A DNA stretch of 44,224 bases, from positions 1-44,224 of the forward strand of contig JAFBAS010000139.1 of assembly GCA_019247605.1 (NCBI GenBank), given 5' to 3'. Shown here piece after piece: positions 33,703 through 41,446 of the stretch; position 1 is the first letter of the stretch, and each line of letters starts with the position of its first letter. Origin of the DNA: Hyphomicrobiales bacterium. Lineage in GTDB: Bacteria > Pseudomonadota > Alphaproteobacteria > Rhizobiales > Beijerinckiaceae. Position numbers and translations under genes: made by a program. The notes under the pieces were generated by a model that did not search any database, was not told the DNA's origin, and was given only the letters and a program-made list of their open reading frames with translations.

Positions 33703-35498
33703 CATCGAGTTATCGCGCGCCCGTCGCCGACATGTTGTTCACGCTTCGTCATGTTGCCGGCCTCGATCGAATGATCGCCGACGGCCTCGCGCCAGGGCTC
33801 GAGGAAGATGTGAGCGCCGCGATCCTCGAGGAAGCGGCGAAATTCGCCGCCGAACGCCTCGCGCCGCTCAACCGCGTCGGCGATCAAGAGGGGGCGCGAT
33901 TCAAGGACGGCTTGGTCACGACCGCCCCCGGCTTTCGCGAAGCCTACCGCGATTGGGCCACGGCCGGATGGAATGCGCTTCCAGGCCCGACCGAATTCGG
34001 CGGCCAAGGGCTGCCAACGCTCATCGCGATCGCTTGCGGCGAGATGTGGAACTCGGCCTGCATGGCGTTCAGCCTCGGTCCGCTCCTCACCTTCGGCGCG
34101 ATGGAAGCCCTGCGCGAACATGGCACGCAAGAGCTCAAGGAGACCTACCTTCATAAGCTCGTCTCGGGCGAGTGGATGGGCACGATGAACCTCACCGAAC
34201 CGCAGGCAGGTTCGGACCTCTCGACCTTGCGCACCCGCGCGGAGCGAGCGGGCGACGGCTCCTACAAGATCACCGGCCAGAAAATCTTCATCACCTATGG
34301 CGATCACGATCTCACCGAGAACATCATCCATCTCGTGCTGGCGCGCGTCGCGGACGCGCCTGCCGGCACGCGGGGCATCTCGCTTTTCCTTGTGCCGAAA
34401 TTCCTCGTCGAAGCGGATGGCTCGATCGGCGAGGCGAACGATGTGCGCTGTCATTCGATCGAGCACAAGCTCGGCATTCACGCTTCGCCCACCTGCACCA
34501 TGGTGTATGGCGACAAGGGTGGGGCCAAGGGCTTCCTGGTCGGCGAAGAAAATCGTGGCCTTTCCTGCATGTTCACCATGATGAACAACGCGCGCCTCAA
34601 CGTCGCGACGCAAGGGGTCGCGATTGCCGAGCGCGCCACGCAGCAGGCGCTCGCTTACGCGCTCGAGCGGCGCCAGGGGCGCGCGCCCGATGCCAAGGGA
34701 AACGCGATGAGCCTCATCGCCGAGCAGCCTGACGTGCAACGCATGCTGCTCACCATGAGCGGGCTCACGCAGGCGGCGCGGTCTCTATGCTATCTGACAG
34801 CGGAGGCGATCGACCGGGCGCAACGTTCCGAGACACCCGAAGCACGCAGCGCGGCTTTCGAGCGCGCCTCCCTCTTGACGCCGGTCGCCAAAGCGTTCTC
34901 GACCGACATTGGTGTCGAGGTCGCTTCGATGGGCGTTCAGGTGCATGGCGGAATGGGCTTCATCGAGGAGACGGGCGCGGCGCAGCATTTGCGGGACGCA
35001 CGTATCGCGCCGATTTACGAGGGCACGAACGGCATCCAGGCGATCGACCTCGTCACCCGCAAATTGCCGCTTTCGGAAGGTCGGGCGATCGCTTCGCTCA
35101 TCGCCGGCATGCGCTCGACGGCGCAAAAGCTCGTCGGCATCAACAACCCGGCATTCGGGCAGATGGCGGCGCGTTTGCGCGACGCTGTCGAGGCGCTCGA
35201 CCGCGCGACGCAATACATGCTCAGCGCACTGCGCGACGCTCCCAGGGACGCGCTTGCCGGCGCCTCGCCCTATCTTCGTCTCTTCGGCCTTGCGCAAGGT
35301 ACGGCCTCGCTCGCCGAGCTGGCGCTCGCGGCCCATGGCGATGTCCGCAACGGCGCAACCGACCCGGCATCGGCGCGTCGGATCGGCGTTGCGCGTTTCT
35401 TCGCCGAGAATATCGCCACCGGCGCGACCGGCCTCGAGGTCGCCGTCACGGCGGGCGCAGCTTCGGTTCACGACGCAGCTCCGGCACTCGCCTCTTGA
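33699..35498 (+). CDS. Acyl-CoA dehydrogenase, DmdC-like
   Basis: This FAD-dependent acyl-CoA dehydrogenase has 599 residues, longer than the usual 380-400 because of a C-terminal extension domain. The N-terminal helical domain is followed by FAD- and substrate-binding motifs (MNLTEPQAGSDLS at about 163-175, ITGQKIFITYGDHD at 191-204) and the catalytic Glu441 in IYEGTNGIQAIDLV. The long form with this glutamate position matches DmdC, the 3-methylmercaptopropionyl-CoA dehydrogenase of the DMSP demethylation route, and related long-chain enzymes. The substrate is not proven. It overlaps the next gene by four bases and heads a three-gene coupled operon. Confidence 0.93.
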   Translation: MTSSYRAPVADMLFTLRHVAGLDRMIADGLAPGLEEDVSAAILEEAAKFAAERLAPLNRVGDQEGARFKDGLVTTAPGFREAYRDWATAGWNALPGPTEFGGQGLPTLIAIACGEMWNSACMAFSLGPLLTFGAMEALREHGTQELKETYLHKLVSGEWMGTMNLTEPQAGSDLSTLRTRAERAGDGSYKITGQKIFITYGDHDLTENIIHLVLARVADAPAGTRGISLFLVPKFLVEADGSIGEANDVRCHSIEHKLGIHASPTCTMVYGDKGGAKGFLVGEENRGLSCMFTMMNNARLNVATQGVAIAERATQQALAYALERRQGRAPDAKGNAMSLIAEQPDVQRMLLTMSGLTQAARSLCYLTAEAIDRAQRSETPEARSAAFERASLLTPVAKAFSTDIGVEVASMGVQVHGGMGFIEETGAAQHLRDARIAPIYEGTNGIQAIDLVTRKLPLSEGRAIASLIAGMRSTAQKLVGINNPAFGQMAARLRDAVEALDRATQYMLSALRDAPRDALAGASPYLRLFGLAQGTASLAELALAAHGDVRNGATDPASARRIGVARFFAENIATGATGLEVAVTAGAASVHDAAPALAS

Positions 35499-36367
35499 GC
35501 GTCCCGACCGGCCGTTCTCTCGCCGGCCACACCTGCCTCGTGGCAGGCGCCTCGCGTGGCGTCGGGCGCGGCATCGCGCTCGCGCTCGGCGAAGCGGGCG
35601 CGCGTGTGATCGTCACAGCACGCTCATCGGAAGCTGCCGCCGCAACGGATGGCCGCCCCGAAACCATCGAGGAGACGGCGCGCGAGGTGAGCGCGCGCGG
35701 CGGAGAAGGATTGCTGTTTCGCTGCGATCACACGGTGCCGCGCGAGGTCGACGCGCTCATGGCCTATGCGCGGCGGGCGGCGCCCATGCTCGACGTCGCG
35801 GTCCTCAACGTCTTCGGCGGCAATGACGGCTTCGACGGTGAGCGCTACCCTGACGGCTCGTCCTACGGGACGCCATTTTGGCGCCGACCGGCGGCCAGGC
35901 TGGGGCGGCTTATCGAGACCGCCGTATACGCCAATCTCCTCACCGCGCAGGCGCTTGTCCCTTTCATGGTGGCGGCTCGCAAGGGACTCGTCGTCGTCAC
36001 CACTTTCGACGCGGGCGGCGCCTATCTCGGAGATACGTTTCACGATCTCGCCATGGCTTCGAGCGCGCGCCTGGCCTTCGTGATGGCGAAGGACCTCGCG
36101 CCCCATGGCGTCACCGTGCTTTCGCTTTCGCCCGGCCTCGTGCGCACCGAGCGTGCGCTCGCGGCGGGGCTCGGTGACGAGGCGACGGAAAGTCCCCTCT
36201 ATGCGGGACGTGTGGTCGCGGCGCTCGCGGCGGACGAGGATGTGGCTCGTTATGCCGGGCAGGTGCTTCATGTCGCCGATCTCGCGCGCCATTATGGCGT
36301 GCGCGACGCGGATGGCTCGCAACCCGGCCGATACGAGCCTTGGAAACCGAAAGAGAGCATCACATGA
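35495..36367 (+). CDS. SDR-family protein with a degenerate catalytic motif
   Basis: This Rossmann-fold protein of about 290 residues belongs to the short-chain dehydrogenase family. The cofactor loop is VAGASRGVGRGIA. The usual Ser-Tyr-Lys catalytic set is not visible: the Tyr-x-x-x-Lys site aligns by eye with His and Met in FHDLAMASSARLAFVMAKDLA, and the serine region reads VVVTTFDAGG. The PGLVRTE segment after the catalytic helix is conserved. The start is a TTG overlapping the dehydrogenase stop (TTGA) with no Shine-Dalgarno sequence, so translation would depend on coupling. It ends by overlapping the crotonase gene start. It may be a non-canonical reductase or a non-catalytic partner. 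Confidence 0.82.
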   Translation: MSVPTGRSLAGHTCLVAGASRGVGRGIALALGEAGARVIVTARSSEAAAATDGRPETIEETAREVSARGGEGLLFRCDHTVPREVDALMAYARRAAPMLDVAVLNVFGGNDGFDGERYPDGSSYGTPFWRRPAARLGRLIETAVYANLLTAQALVPFMVAARKGLVVVTTFDAGGAYLGDTFHDLAMASSARLAFVMAKDLAPHGVTVLSLSPGLVRTERALAAGLGDEATESPLYAGRVVAALAADEDVARYAGQVLHVADLARHYGVRDADGSQPGRYEPWKPKESIT

Positions 36368-37119
36368 CGATGGTCGACGTGACGATCTCGCGCGAGGATT
36401 TCGTGGCCGTGATCGCGATGACGAGACCGGCAAAAAAGAACGCGCTGACGCACGCCATGTATGAGGCGATGCGCGCCGTCTTGGAAAAGAGCGGGGCGGA
36501 TGGGACGATCGGTGCCGTGCTGCTCACGGGTTCGGACGGCGTGTTCACGGCGGGCAACGACATCAATGATTTCCTCTCGCGCCAGGGCGACCCTTCCGAA
36601 TCCGCGGGCTTGCGCTTCATCAAAACCCTCGCCGCTTTCGAGAAGCCGGTCGTCGCGGCGGTCGACGGGCTCGCGATCGGCATCGGGACCACGATGCTGC
36701 TCCATTGCGACCTCGTTTACGCGAGCTCCTCGGCCTTACTCAGGATTCCCTTTGTCGACCTCGGCCTCACGCCGGAGGGTGGCTCGTCGGTCCTCTTGCC
36801 GCGTCGCTGCGGCATGGCGCGAGCGAGCGAGCTTTTGCTTCTCGGTGAGGCGGTCTCGGCCGAGCGCGCCGAAAGCTTCGGCCTCGTCAACGCGGTCGTG
36901 CCGGCGCTGGAGCTTCGTGCGCATGCCCTGGCCAAGGCGAAGGCGCTCGCCGGCAAGCCAAGGGAGGCGCTCGCAGCCTCGCGTCGAATGTTGCGCGGCG
37001 ACGCCAAGGAGCTGCTCGCAACGATGGATGCGGAAGGGCGCGAATTCGGCAAGCGCCTTGCGATGCCCGAAGCACGCGCCGCCCTCACCGCCTTCGCGAC
37101 CAAGAAGCGCCAGGGCTAA
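36364..37119 (+). CDS. Enoyl-CoA hydratase/isomerase (crotonase) family protein, isomerase-like
   Basis: This crotonase-fold protein of 251 residues acts on acyl-CoA thioesters. The oxyanion-hole segments are AGNDINDF (about 63-70) and GLAIGIGTT (about 102-110). Of the two hydratase glutamates, the one in the GGGCEL-type position is replaced (GIGTTMLLHCD), while the second is kept as Glu138 in LGLTPEGGSS. This pattern is typical of delta3-delta2-enoyl-CoA isomerases rather than hydratases. The ATG at 36364 overlaps the SDR stop (ATGA). With the upstream dehydrogenase it forms a likely acyl-CoA catabolic unit for an unknown acid. Confidence 0.9.
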   Translation: MTMVDVTISREDFVAVIAMTRPAKKNALTHAMYEAMRAVLEKSGADGTIGAVLLTGSDGVFTAGNDINDFLSRQGDPSESAGLRFIKTLAAFEKPVVAAVDGLAIGIGTTMLLHCDLVYASSSALLRIPFVDLGLTPEGGSSVLLPRRCGMARASELLLLGEAVSAERAESFGLVNAVVPALELRAHALAKAKALAGKPREALAASRRMLRGDAKELLATMDAEGREFGKRLAMPEARAALTAFATKKRQG

Positions 37120-37234
37120 TCGCGAAGAGGTTTATTCACGACATTGGGTGCGCTTGCTAAAAGCCAATAAGAACGACAAAAAGAGAGGCGATTAACAAAC
37201 CTCCTATGTCCGTTCAATCCAAGCGAGCCGTCGA

Positions 37235-37819
37235 ATGCAAGTTGGTCAATGGCGCTTCTGCGTCTTCTATGTCGCCATAGTTTCCCTCATTGTGCATCTG
37301 GCACCGCCGGCTTCCGCCGGCCCTGCGCAGAACGATGCTGCCACTGAGGAGCTGATGCAAGTCTTCAATGACATCTGCCTCAGGAAGTTCCCGGACGACG
37401 CCAAGATCGCAATCTATGCCGAAGAGCGCCATTTCACTCCTTTGTCTCGCGACATGGTGGCCAAGATGCTCGGCAAGGATCCTGGTGTCGGTTGGATTCA
37501 GAAGGGTGGCTTTGGCGGCTATGTCATCACGATCGAGCAGCCACCCTTTCACACTTGCGCGATCCGTAAGCAATTTGCGCAATCGCCGGACATCCACGAG
37601 CGCTTTGCCGGCACGCTCGAGACCTGGCGCACCTCGCGACCGGGCGCTAAAATTGCCGAACGACCCGGGCAATCGGCGGCCGTGGGCGGGATCGTGTCTC
37701 AGGTCTACCCGTTCGAAATGAGCGTTTCCAGCAATCGGAGTGAGTCGCTGATGGCGATAATCACGCCCCGTGGGGACATCACTGAAGTGAGGCTAGTGCG
37801 TGCTATCGGCGGCCTCTGA
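37235..37819 (+). CDS. Exported protein of unknown function
   Basis: This 194-residue protein has a signal peptide (VFYVAIVSLIVHLAPPASAG) and a mature part with cysteines in FNDICLRKF and FHTCAIRKQ that could form a disulfide. The layout (C-x-N-F-P-D-D start, HFTPLS, then the second Cys) resembles small proteobacterial exported proteins of the NMCC_0638 type, but I am not certain of that match. It is preceded by an AT-richer stretch (37130-37205) that probably holds its promoter. An antisense frame of 152 codons covers it and is judged a shadow. Confidence 0.7.
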   Translation: MQVGQWRFCVFYVAIVSLIVHLAPPASAGPAQNDAATEELMQVFNDICLRKFPDDAKIAIYAEERHFTPLSRDMVAKMLGKDPGVGWIQKGGFGGYVITIEQPPFHTCAIRKQFAQSPDIHERFAGTLETWRTSRPGAKIAERPGQSAAVGGIVSQVYPFEMSVSSNRSESLMAIITPRGDITEVRLVRAIGGL

Positions 37820-37865
37820 ACTGAGCGTGATCCCTTCTCCGATATTCTCCCGATAGGCCCTCATC

Positions 37866-39164
37866 TCAAAAAGTTTTCTCGCCACGGGCACGAGGCTCCT
37901 TGGATCGACCCGGCTTTGGGTAAAGCGCGGCGTAAGCCGCAAGGCCGATCGCCAGGCTTATCGCGACGACCGCGAAGGCCGCCCGATAAGCGGTGTCGGG
38001 ACGACCCTCGGCACCGGCCGGGAACCACCCGATCACCATACCGCTCAGGATCGGTAGCACCGAAGTGCCGACAACCTGGAAGAGATTGACCGCCGTCGCC
38101 CCTCGTCCGGCGATGCGCGCCGGGAAGCGGCTGTTGGCGTCGGCCACATTGACGACTCCGAATGAAGTGACCGCACTGAAGACGACCAGCATCAGGACCG
38201 CGACAGTCGCTGGAGGGTGGGCGAGAAAGATCAGCATGGCGAGGGCCGCGATGCTGGTCGACGCGGCGAGCATCACGATGATTCGGCGCGGCAGAAAGCG
38301 ATCGAGCGGCCCGAAGCCGAGCGTCGCGAGGATTTGGGCCGTCGCCATGGCGACGAGCACGTTGCCGCGCGCCACGGGATCGAAGTCGTAGACGTCGTTG
38401 AGATAAGGCCCCGCCCAGACGCCGAACACCGTGAGGAATGCGGCGTAGGAGACGAAATGCATGGCTAGGATCGGGACGAGTCCGCTGGTTTGCCATACGT
38501 CACGAAAGCCGCTCAGAATTTCGTGAAGCCTCTCGGGCCGCATGGCAGGTCCATCGCCCGGATGATCCCGCGCAAGGGCGAAGAAAAGGAACGCCGTCGC
38601 GCCCGCGAACAATGCCGAGACCGCGAATGCGGAGCGCCAGCCGATCCAGGCAGCGAACGCCGCCCAAGGGCTTCCGGCCAAGAGATAGCCGAGGCCGCTC
38701 AATGCGAAAACGCGGGCGAGCATGGTCGAGAAGTTGCGCCCGGCGTACCAGCGCACGCATAAGACGACCGCCGCCATGAAGCTGCCGGCGCAGCCGAGCC
38801 CGACGAGAAAGCGGGCGAAGACGAACAAGGCCTCGGAACGCGCCAGAACGTGCAGTGCCGCGCCGAGCACTGTGAAGACGTTGAGCCACGTGACCACGAG
38901 CCGCGGGCCGAAGCGGTCGAACAACATGCCGATCGGAATTTGCGCGGCCGTGAGCGAGACGAAGAAGGCCGCATTGGCAAGGCCGAGCCCTTCCGGGGAG
39001 AGCGAAAGGTCACGCATCAGCTCCGGGCCGAGCGCGCTCGTGGATGCCCGGAAGAATTGACTTGCGAGCGTGATGGTCACGACCGCGACGAAGACGCGCC
39101 GGCCGGAGATCATCCTGTCCAAGGGGGGCGTCGCGGTCGCCGTCTCAAAGTCGCCGTCGCTCAT
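37866..39164 (-). CDS. Major facilitator superfamily transporter
   Basis: This is a 432-residue inner-membrane transporter with about twelve hydrophobic helices in two halves. The MFS motif A between helices 2 and 3 is recognisable as GMLFDRFGPRLVV, and the N-terminal half has the RFLVGLGCAGSFMAAVV segment of helix 4. A charged loop (about 200-225) separates the halves. The ATG at 39164 (MSDGDFETATA) is preferred to an upstream TTG. The substrate is unknown. It is divergent from a PLP decarboxylase gene, which may hint at an amine or amino-acid substrate, but this is only inference. Confidence 0.9.
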   Translation of the reverse strand: MSDGDFETATATPPLDRMISGRRVFVAVVTITLASQFFRASTSALGPELMRDLSLSPEGLGLANAAFFVSLTAAQIPIGMLFDRFGPRLVVTWLNVFTVLGAALHVLARSEALFVFARFLVGLGCAGSFMAAVVLCVRWYAGRNFSTMLARVFALSGLGYLLAGSPWAAFAAWIGWRSAFAVSALFAGATAFLFFALARDHPGDGPAMRPERLHEILSGFRDVWQTSGLVPILAMHFVSYAAFLTVFGVWAGPYLNDVYDFDPVARGNVLVAMATAQILATLGFGPLDRFLPRRIIVMLAASTSIAALAMLIFLAHPPATVAVLMLVVFSAVTSFGVVNVADANSRFPARIAGRGATAVNLFQVVGTSVLPILSGMVIGWFPAGAEGRPDTAYRAAFAVVAISLAIGLAAYAALYPKPGRSKEPRARGEKTF

Positions 39165-39419
39165 GCGTGTTACCAAACCGTCGAGGAGTAGGGACCTGCG
39201 TGATCCGCGTTGCCCATCGGGGAGATGTCAATTCCTTTTGATCGTTCCGAGCGGAGCCCAGGTTTTCGAGCTTGCGTCACAAACCCGGATTCCGCTGAGC
39301 GAATTGCATTTGATCTCATGAAGCATGCTCTGACCGCAAAGCTACGGCGCTGGCCGAAGCATTGCCTCGCAAAAGGTGCCAACGCTTCGTATCTCCAATC
39401 CAGCAATCTCGTGGAAACC

Positions 39420-40805
39420 ATGACCCAGGTTCTCGATCGTGCGGCGGCGCATGCGGTTCAATTTCTCGAGGCGGTCCAGAAGCGACCGATTGCCGCGAGT
39501 GCGACGACTGCCGAGCTACGCTGTCGCCTCGCAAAACCCCTTCCCGAATACGGCACGCCGGCCGAGTCGGTGATCGATGATCTTGTGCGCGATGTCGAGG
39601 GCGGCATTCTCGGATCCGCCAACGCAAGATTTTTCGGCTGGGTCATCGGCGGAACGCTACCGGCCGCGATCGCGGCGGATTGGCTCACTTCCGCCTGGGA
39701 TCAGAACGCGGCTTCGAACACCACCGCGCCGGCCGAAGCGGTCGTCGAAGAAGTTTGTGGAGAATGGATCAAGGAGCTCCTCGGCATTCCGCGAAGCGCG
39801 TCTTTCGCTTTCGTGACGGGTTGCCAGATGGCGCACACGACGGCCTTGGCGGCGGCACGCAACAAGCTCCTTCACGATCGCGGCTGGGATGTCGAGGGAA
39901 AAGGACTCGCTGGAGCGCCGCCGCTGCGCATATTGACGACGCAGAACCGGCATGAATCGATGTTGCGCTCGGCCCGTCTTCTCGGCATCGGAACCGAGGC
40001 CATCGAGTATGTGGCCGCCGACAAATTTGGGCGCATCGAGATCGGAGAGCTGGAAAAGGCGCTTCGCGCCGCCGGGCGAGATCCGGTGGTGGTCTGGCTG
40101 CAAGCCGGCGAATTGAACACGGGCCTCTTCGACGATTTCACGCGCGCCTGTCCAGTCGCGCATGCGGCGAAAGCGTGGGTGCATATCGATGGCGCCTTCG
40201 GGCTTTGGGCGGCCACGAGCGAGCGCTACCGCCATTGGCTCGACGGCGCCGAACAGGCGGATTCCTGGGCGACGGACGGACATAAATGGCTCAACCTGCC
40301 TTTCGAGTCAGGGCTTGTCTTCGTTGCTCATCCGGTGGCGCATCGCGCCGCCTTCGCGCAGGTCACAAGCTATGCGGTTCCGCTGGAAGAACTCCGCAAT
40401 CAGAAGGATTGGAATCCCGAATGGTCGAGGCGCGGTCGCGGTTTTCCAGCCTATGCGGCGATCCGTGCGCTCGGGCGTGCCGGAATAGCCGACATCGTCG
40501 AGCGCTGCTCGGCGCTTGCGCAGCGTCTGGTCAAGGGCATCGGCGAGCTTCCAGGCACGCAGGTCCTCGCCTCTCCGATCATCAATCAAGGCTTGGTGCG
40601 CTTCCTGGCGAAGGACGGCGACCATGATCGTGCGACCGACGAGATGATCCGCCGCATTCAAGAGAAAGGCGTGGCCTGGTTCGGTGGCGCGACCTGGCGC
40701 GGCATGCGGGTCATGCGCGTCTCAGTCTGCAATTACCTGACGCAGGAGAGCGACGTCGACCGGACACTGGCGAGCGTGCGCGAGGCGCTCGAGTCCGGCG
40801 CCTGA
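39420..40805 (+). CDS. PLP-dependent group II amino-acid decarboxylase family protein
   Basis: This 461-residue protein of fold type I resembles aromatic-L-amino-acid and tyrosine decarboxylases. Lys289 in TDGHKWLN should form the Schiff base with pyridoxal phosphate, and Asp257 in VHIDGAFG should bind its ring nitrogen. The substrate-side segment FFGWVIGGTLPAAIAADWL is typical of the bacterial AADC-like group. The ATG at 39420 (MTQVLDRAAA) is chosen because the upstream in-frame region has no recognisable protein character. The amine produced cannot be predicted. It converges with soxG, 14 bases away. Confidence 0.9.
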   Translation: MTQVLDRAAAHAVQFLEAVQKRPIAASATTAELRCRLAKPLPEYGTPAESVIDDLVRDVEGGILGSANARFFGWVIGGTLPAAIAADWLTSAWDQNAASNTTAPAEAVVEEVCGEWIKELLGIPRSASFAFVTGCQMAHTTALAAARNKLLHDRGWDVEGKGLAGAPPLRILTTQNRHESMLRSARLLGIGTEAIEYVAADKFGRIEIGELEKALRAAGRDPVVVWLQAGELNTGLFDDFTRACPVAHAAKAWVHIDGAFGLWAATSERYRHWLDGAEQADSWATDGHKWLNLPFESGLVFVAHPVAHRAAFAQVTSYAVPLEELRNQKDWNPEWSRRGRGFPAYAAIRALGRAGIADIVERCSALAQRLVKGIGELPGTQVLASPIINQGLVRFLAKDGDHDRATDEMIRRIQEKGVAWFGGATWRGMRVMRVSVCNYLTQESDVDRTLASVREALESGA

Positions 40806-40819
40806 GCCCCCAATTTCCG

Positions 40820-41446
40820 TCAGCGGATCTCGCCGACGACCTCGTAGCCGTATTCGGCCGCCGAGGCCGAAAGCCAGGCCCACAGACTCTTGGCGAGCGA
40901 GCGCGCGACGGCGATCTCGTAAGTGGGCGTCTCGTCCACCTGCCAAAGCTGCACGCCGATATGGGCCGCAAGCGTGAGCGCGACGTCGCCGGTCTTGAAG
41001 GCTCGCGGATGAAGATCGATCGCGATGCCCTTGGCGAGCACCTCGCGCGCTTTCGGTCCACGCAGGCGCAGAACCGCGCGAGCGTCGCTCTGGTCGGCGA
41101 TCGAGGCGCGCTTGCCGAGGCCCAATGTGAGCTCGCGTTCGAACTCCTGCGCGCCTTCGATGAGCGCCAGCCATTGCTCGAAGCCGGCCCACAGGAAGAC
41201 GAGAAAGCGCCCGTCGGGAAGCTGGTTGCCGGCGAAGCGAGGTGTCGAAGGAAGATCGATGCCGTAGGCGCTCTTTACGAGCTCGGCTAGCGCCCGCGCT
41301 TGTCCCTTGCGCGCAATAAGCGTTGCGGCCGAGAGCTCGGTGCGCTCGCAGAGGATGAGGCCGGGCGCGCCGTCCGACGCTCCGTGGCGTCCATTGCGGA
41401 GAACATCGGCCAGCGCGGCGCGAGGGCGCACGAGAAGATCAGCCAC
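40820..41446 (-). CDS. soxG: Sarcosine oxidase gamma subunit
   Basis: SoxG is the gamma subunit of heterotetrameric sarcosine oxidase, which oxidises sarcosine to glycine with transfer of the methyl group to tetrahydrofolate and release of hydrogen peroxide. The protein has about 208 residues with the family segments RFAGNQLPDGRFLVFLWAGF, LRLRGPKAREVLAKG and the DLHPRAF stretch. The GTG at 41446 is chosen because AAGGAG lies nine bases upstream and it overlaps the soxA stop by eight bases, as in other sox operons. The longer upstream frame is inside soxA. Confidence 0.9.
   Translation of the reverse strand: MADLLVRPRAALADVLRNGRHGASDGAPGLILCERTELSAATLIARKGQARALAELVKSAYGIDLPSTPRFAGNQLPDGRFLVFLWAGFEQWLALIEGAQEFERELTLGLGKRASIADQSDARAVLRLRGPKAREVLAKGIAIDLHPRAFKTGDVALTLAAHIGVQLWQVDETPTYEIAVARSLAKSLWAWLSASAAEYGYEVVGEIR

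Noticed and set aside
37214-37672. Minus-strand open frame of 152 codons opposite the exported protein at 37235-37819
   Set aside because: The plus strand has a clear signal peptide and paired cysteines; the minus frame has none of these.
39210-39419. Longer start for the PLP decarboxylase at 39210
   Set aside because: The added 70 residues do not resemble the family N-terminus and the sequence looks intergenic.
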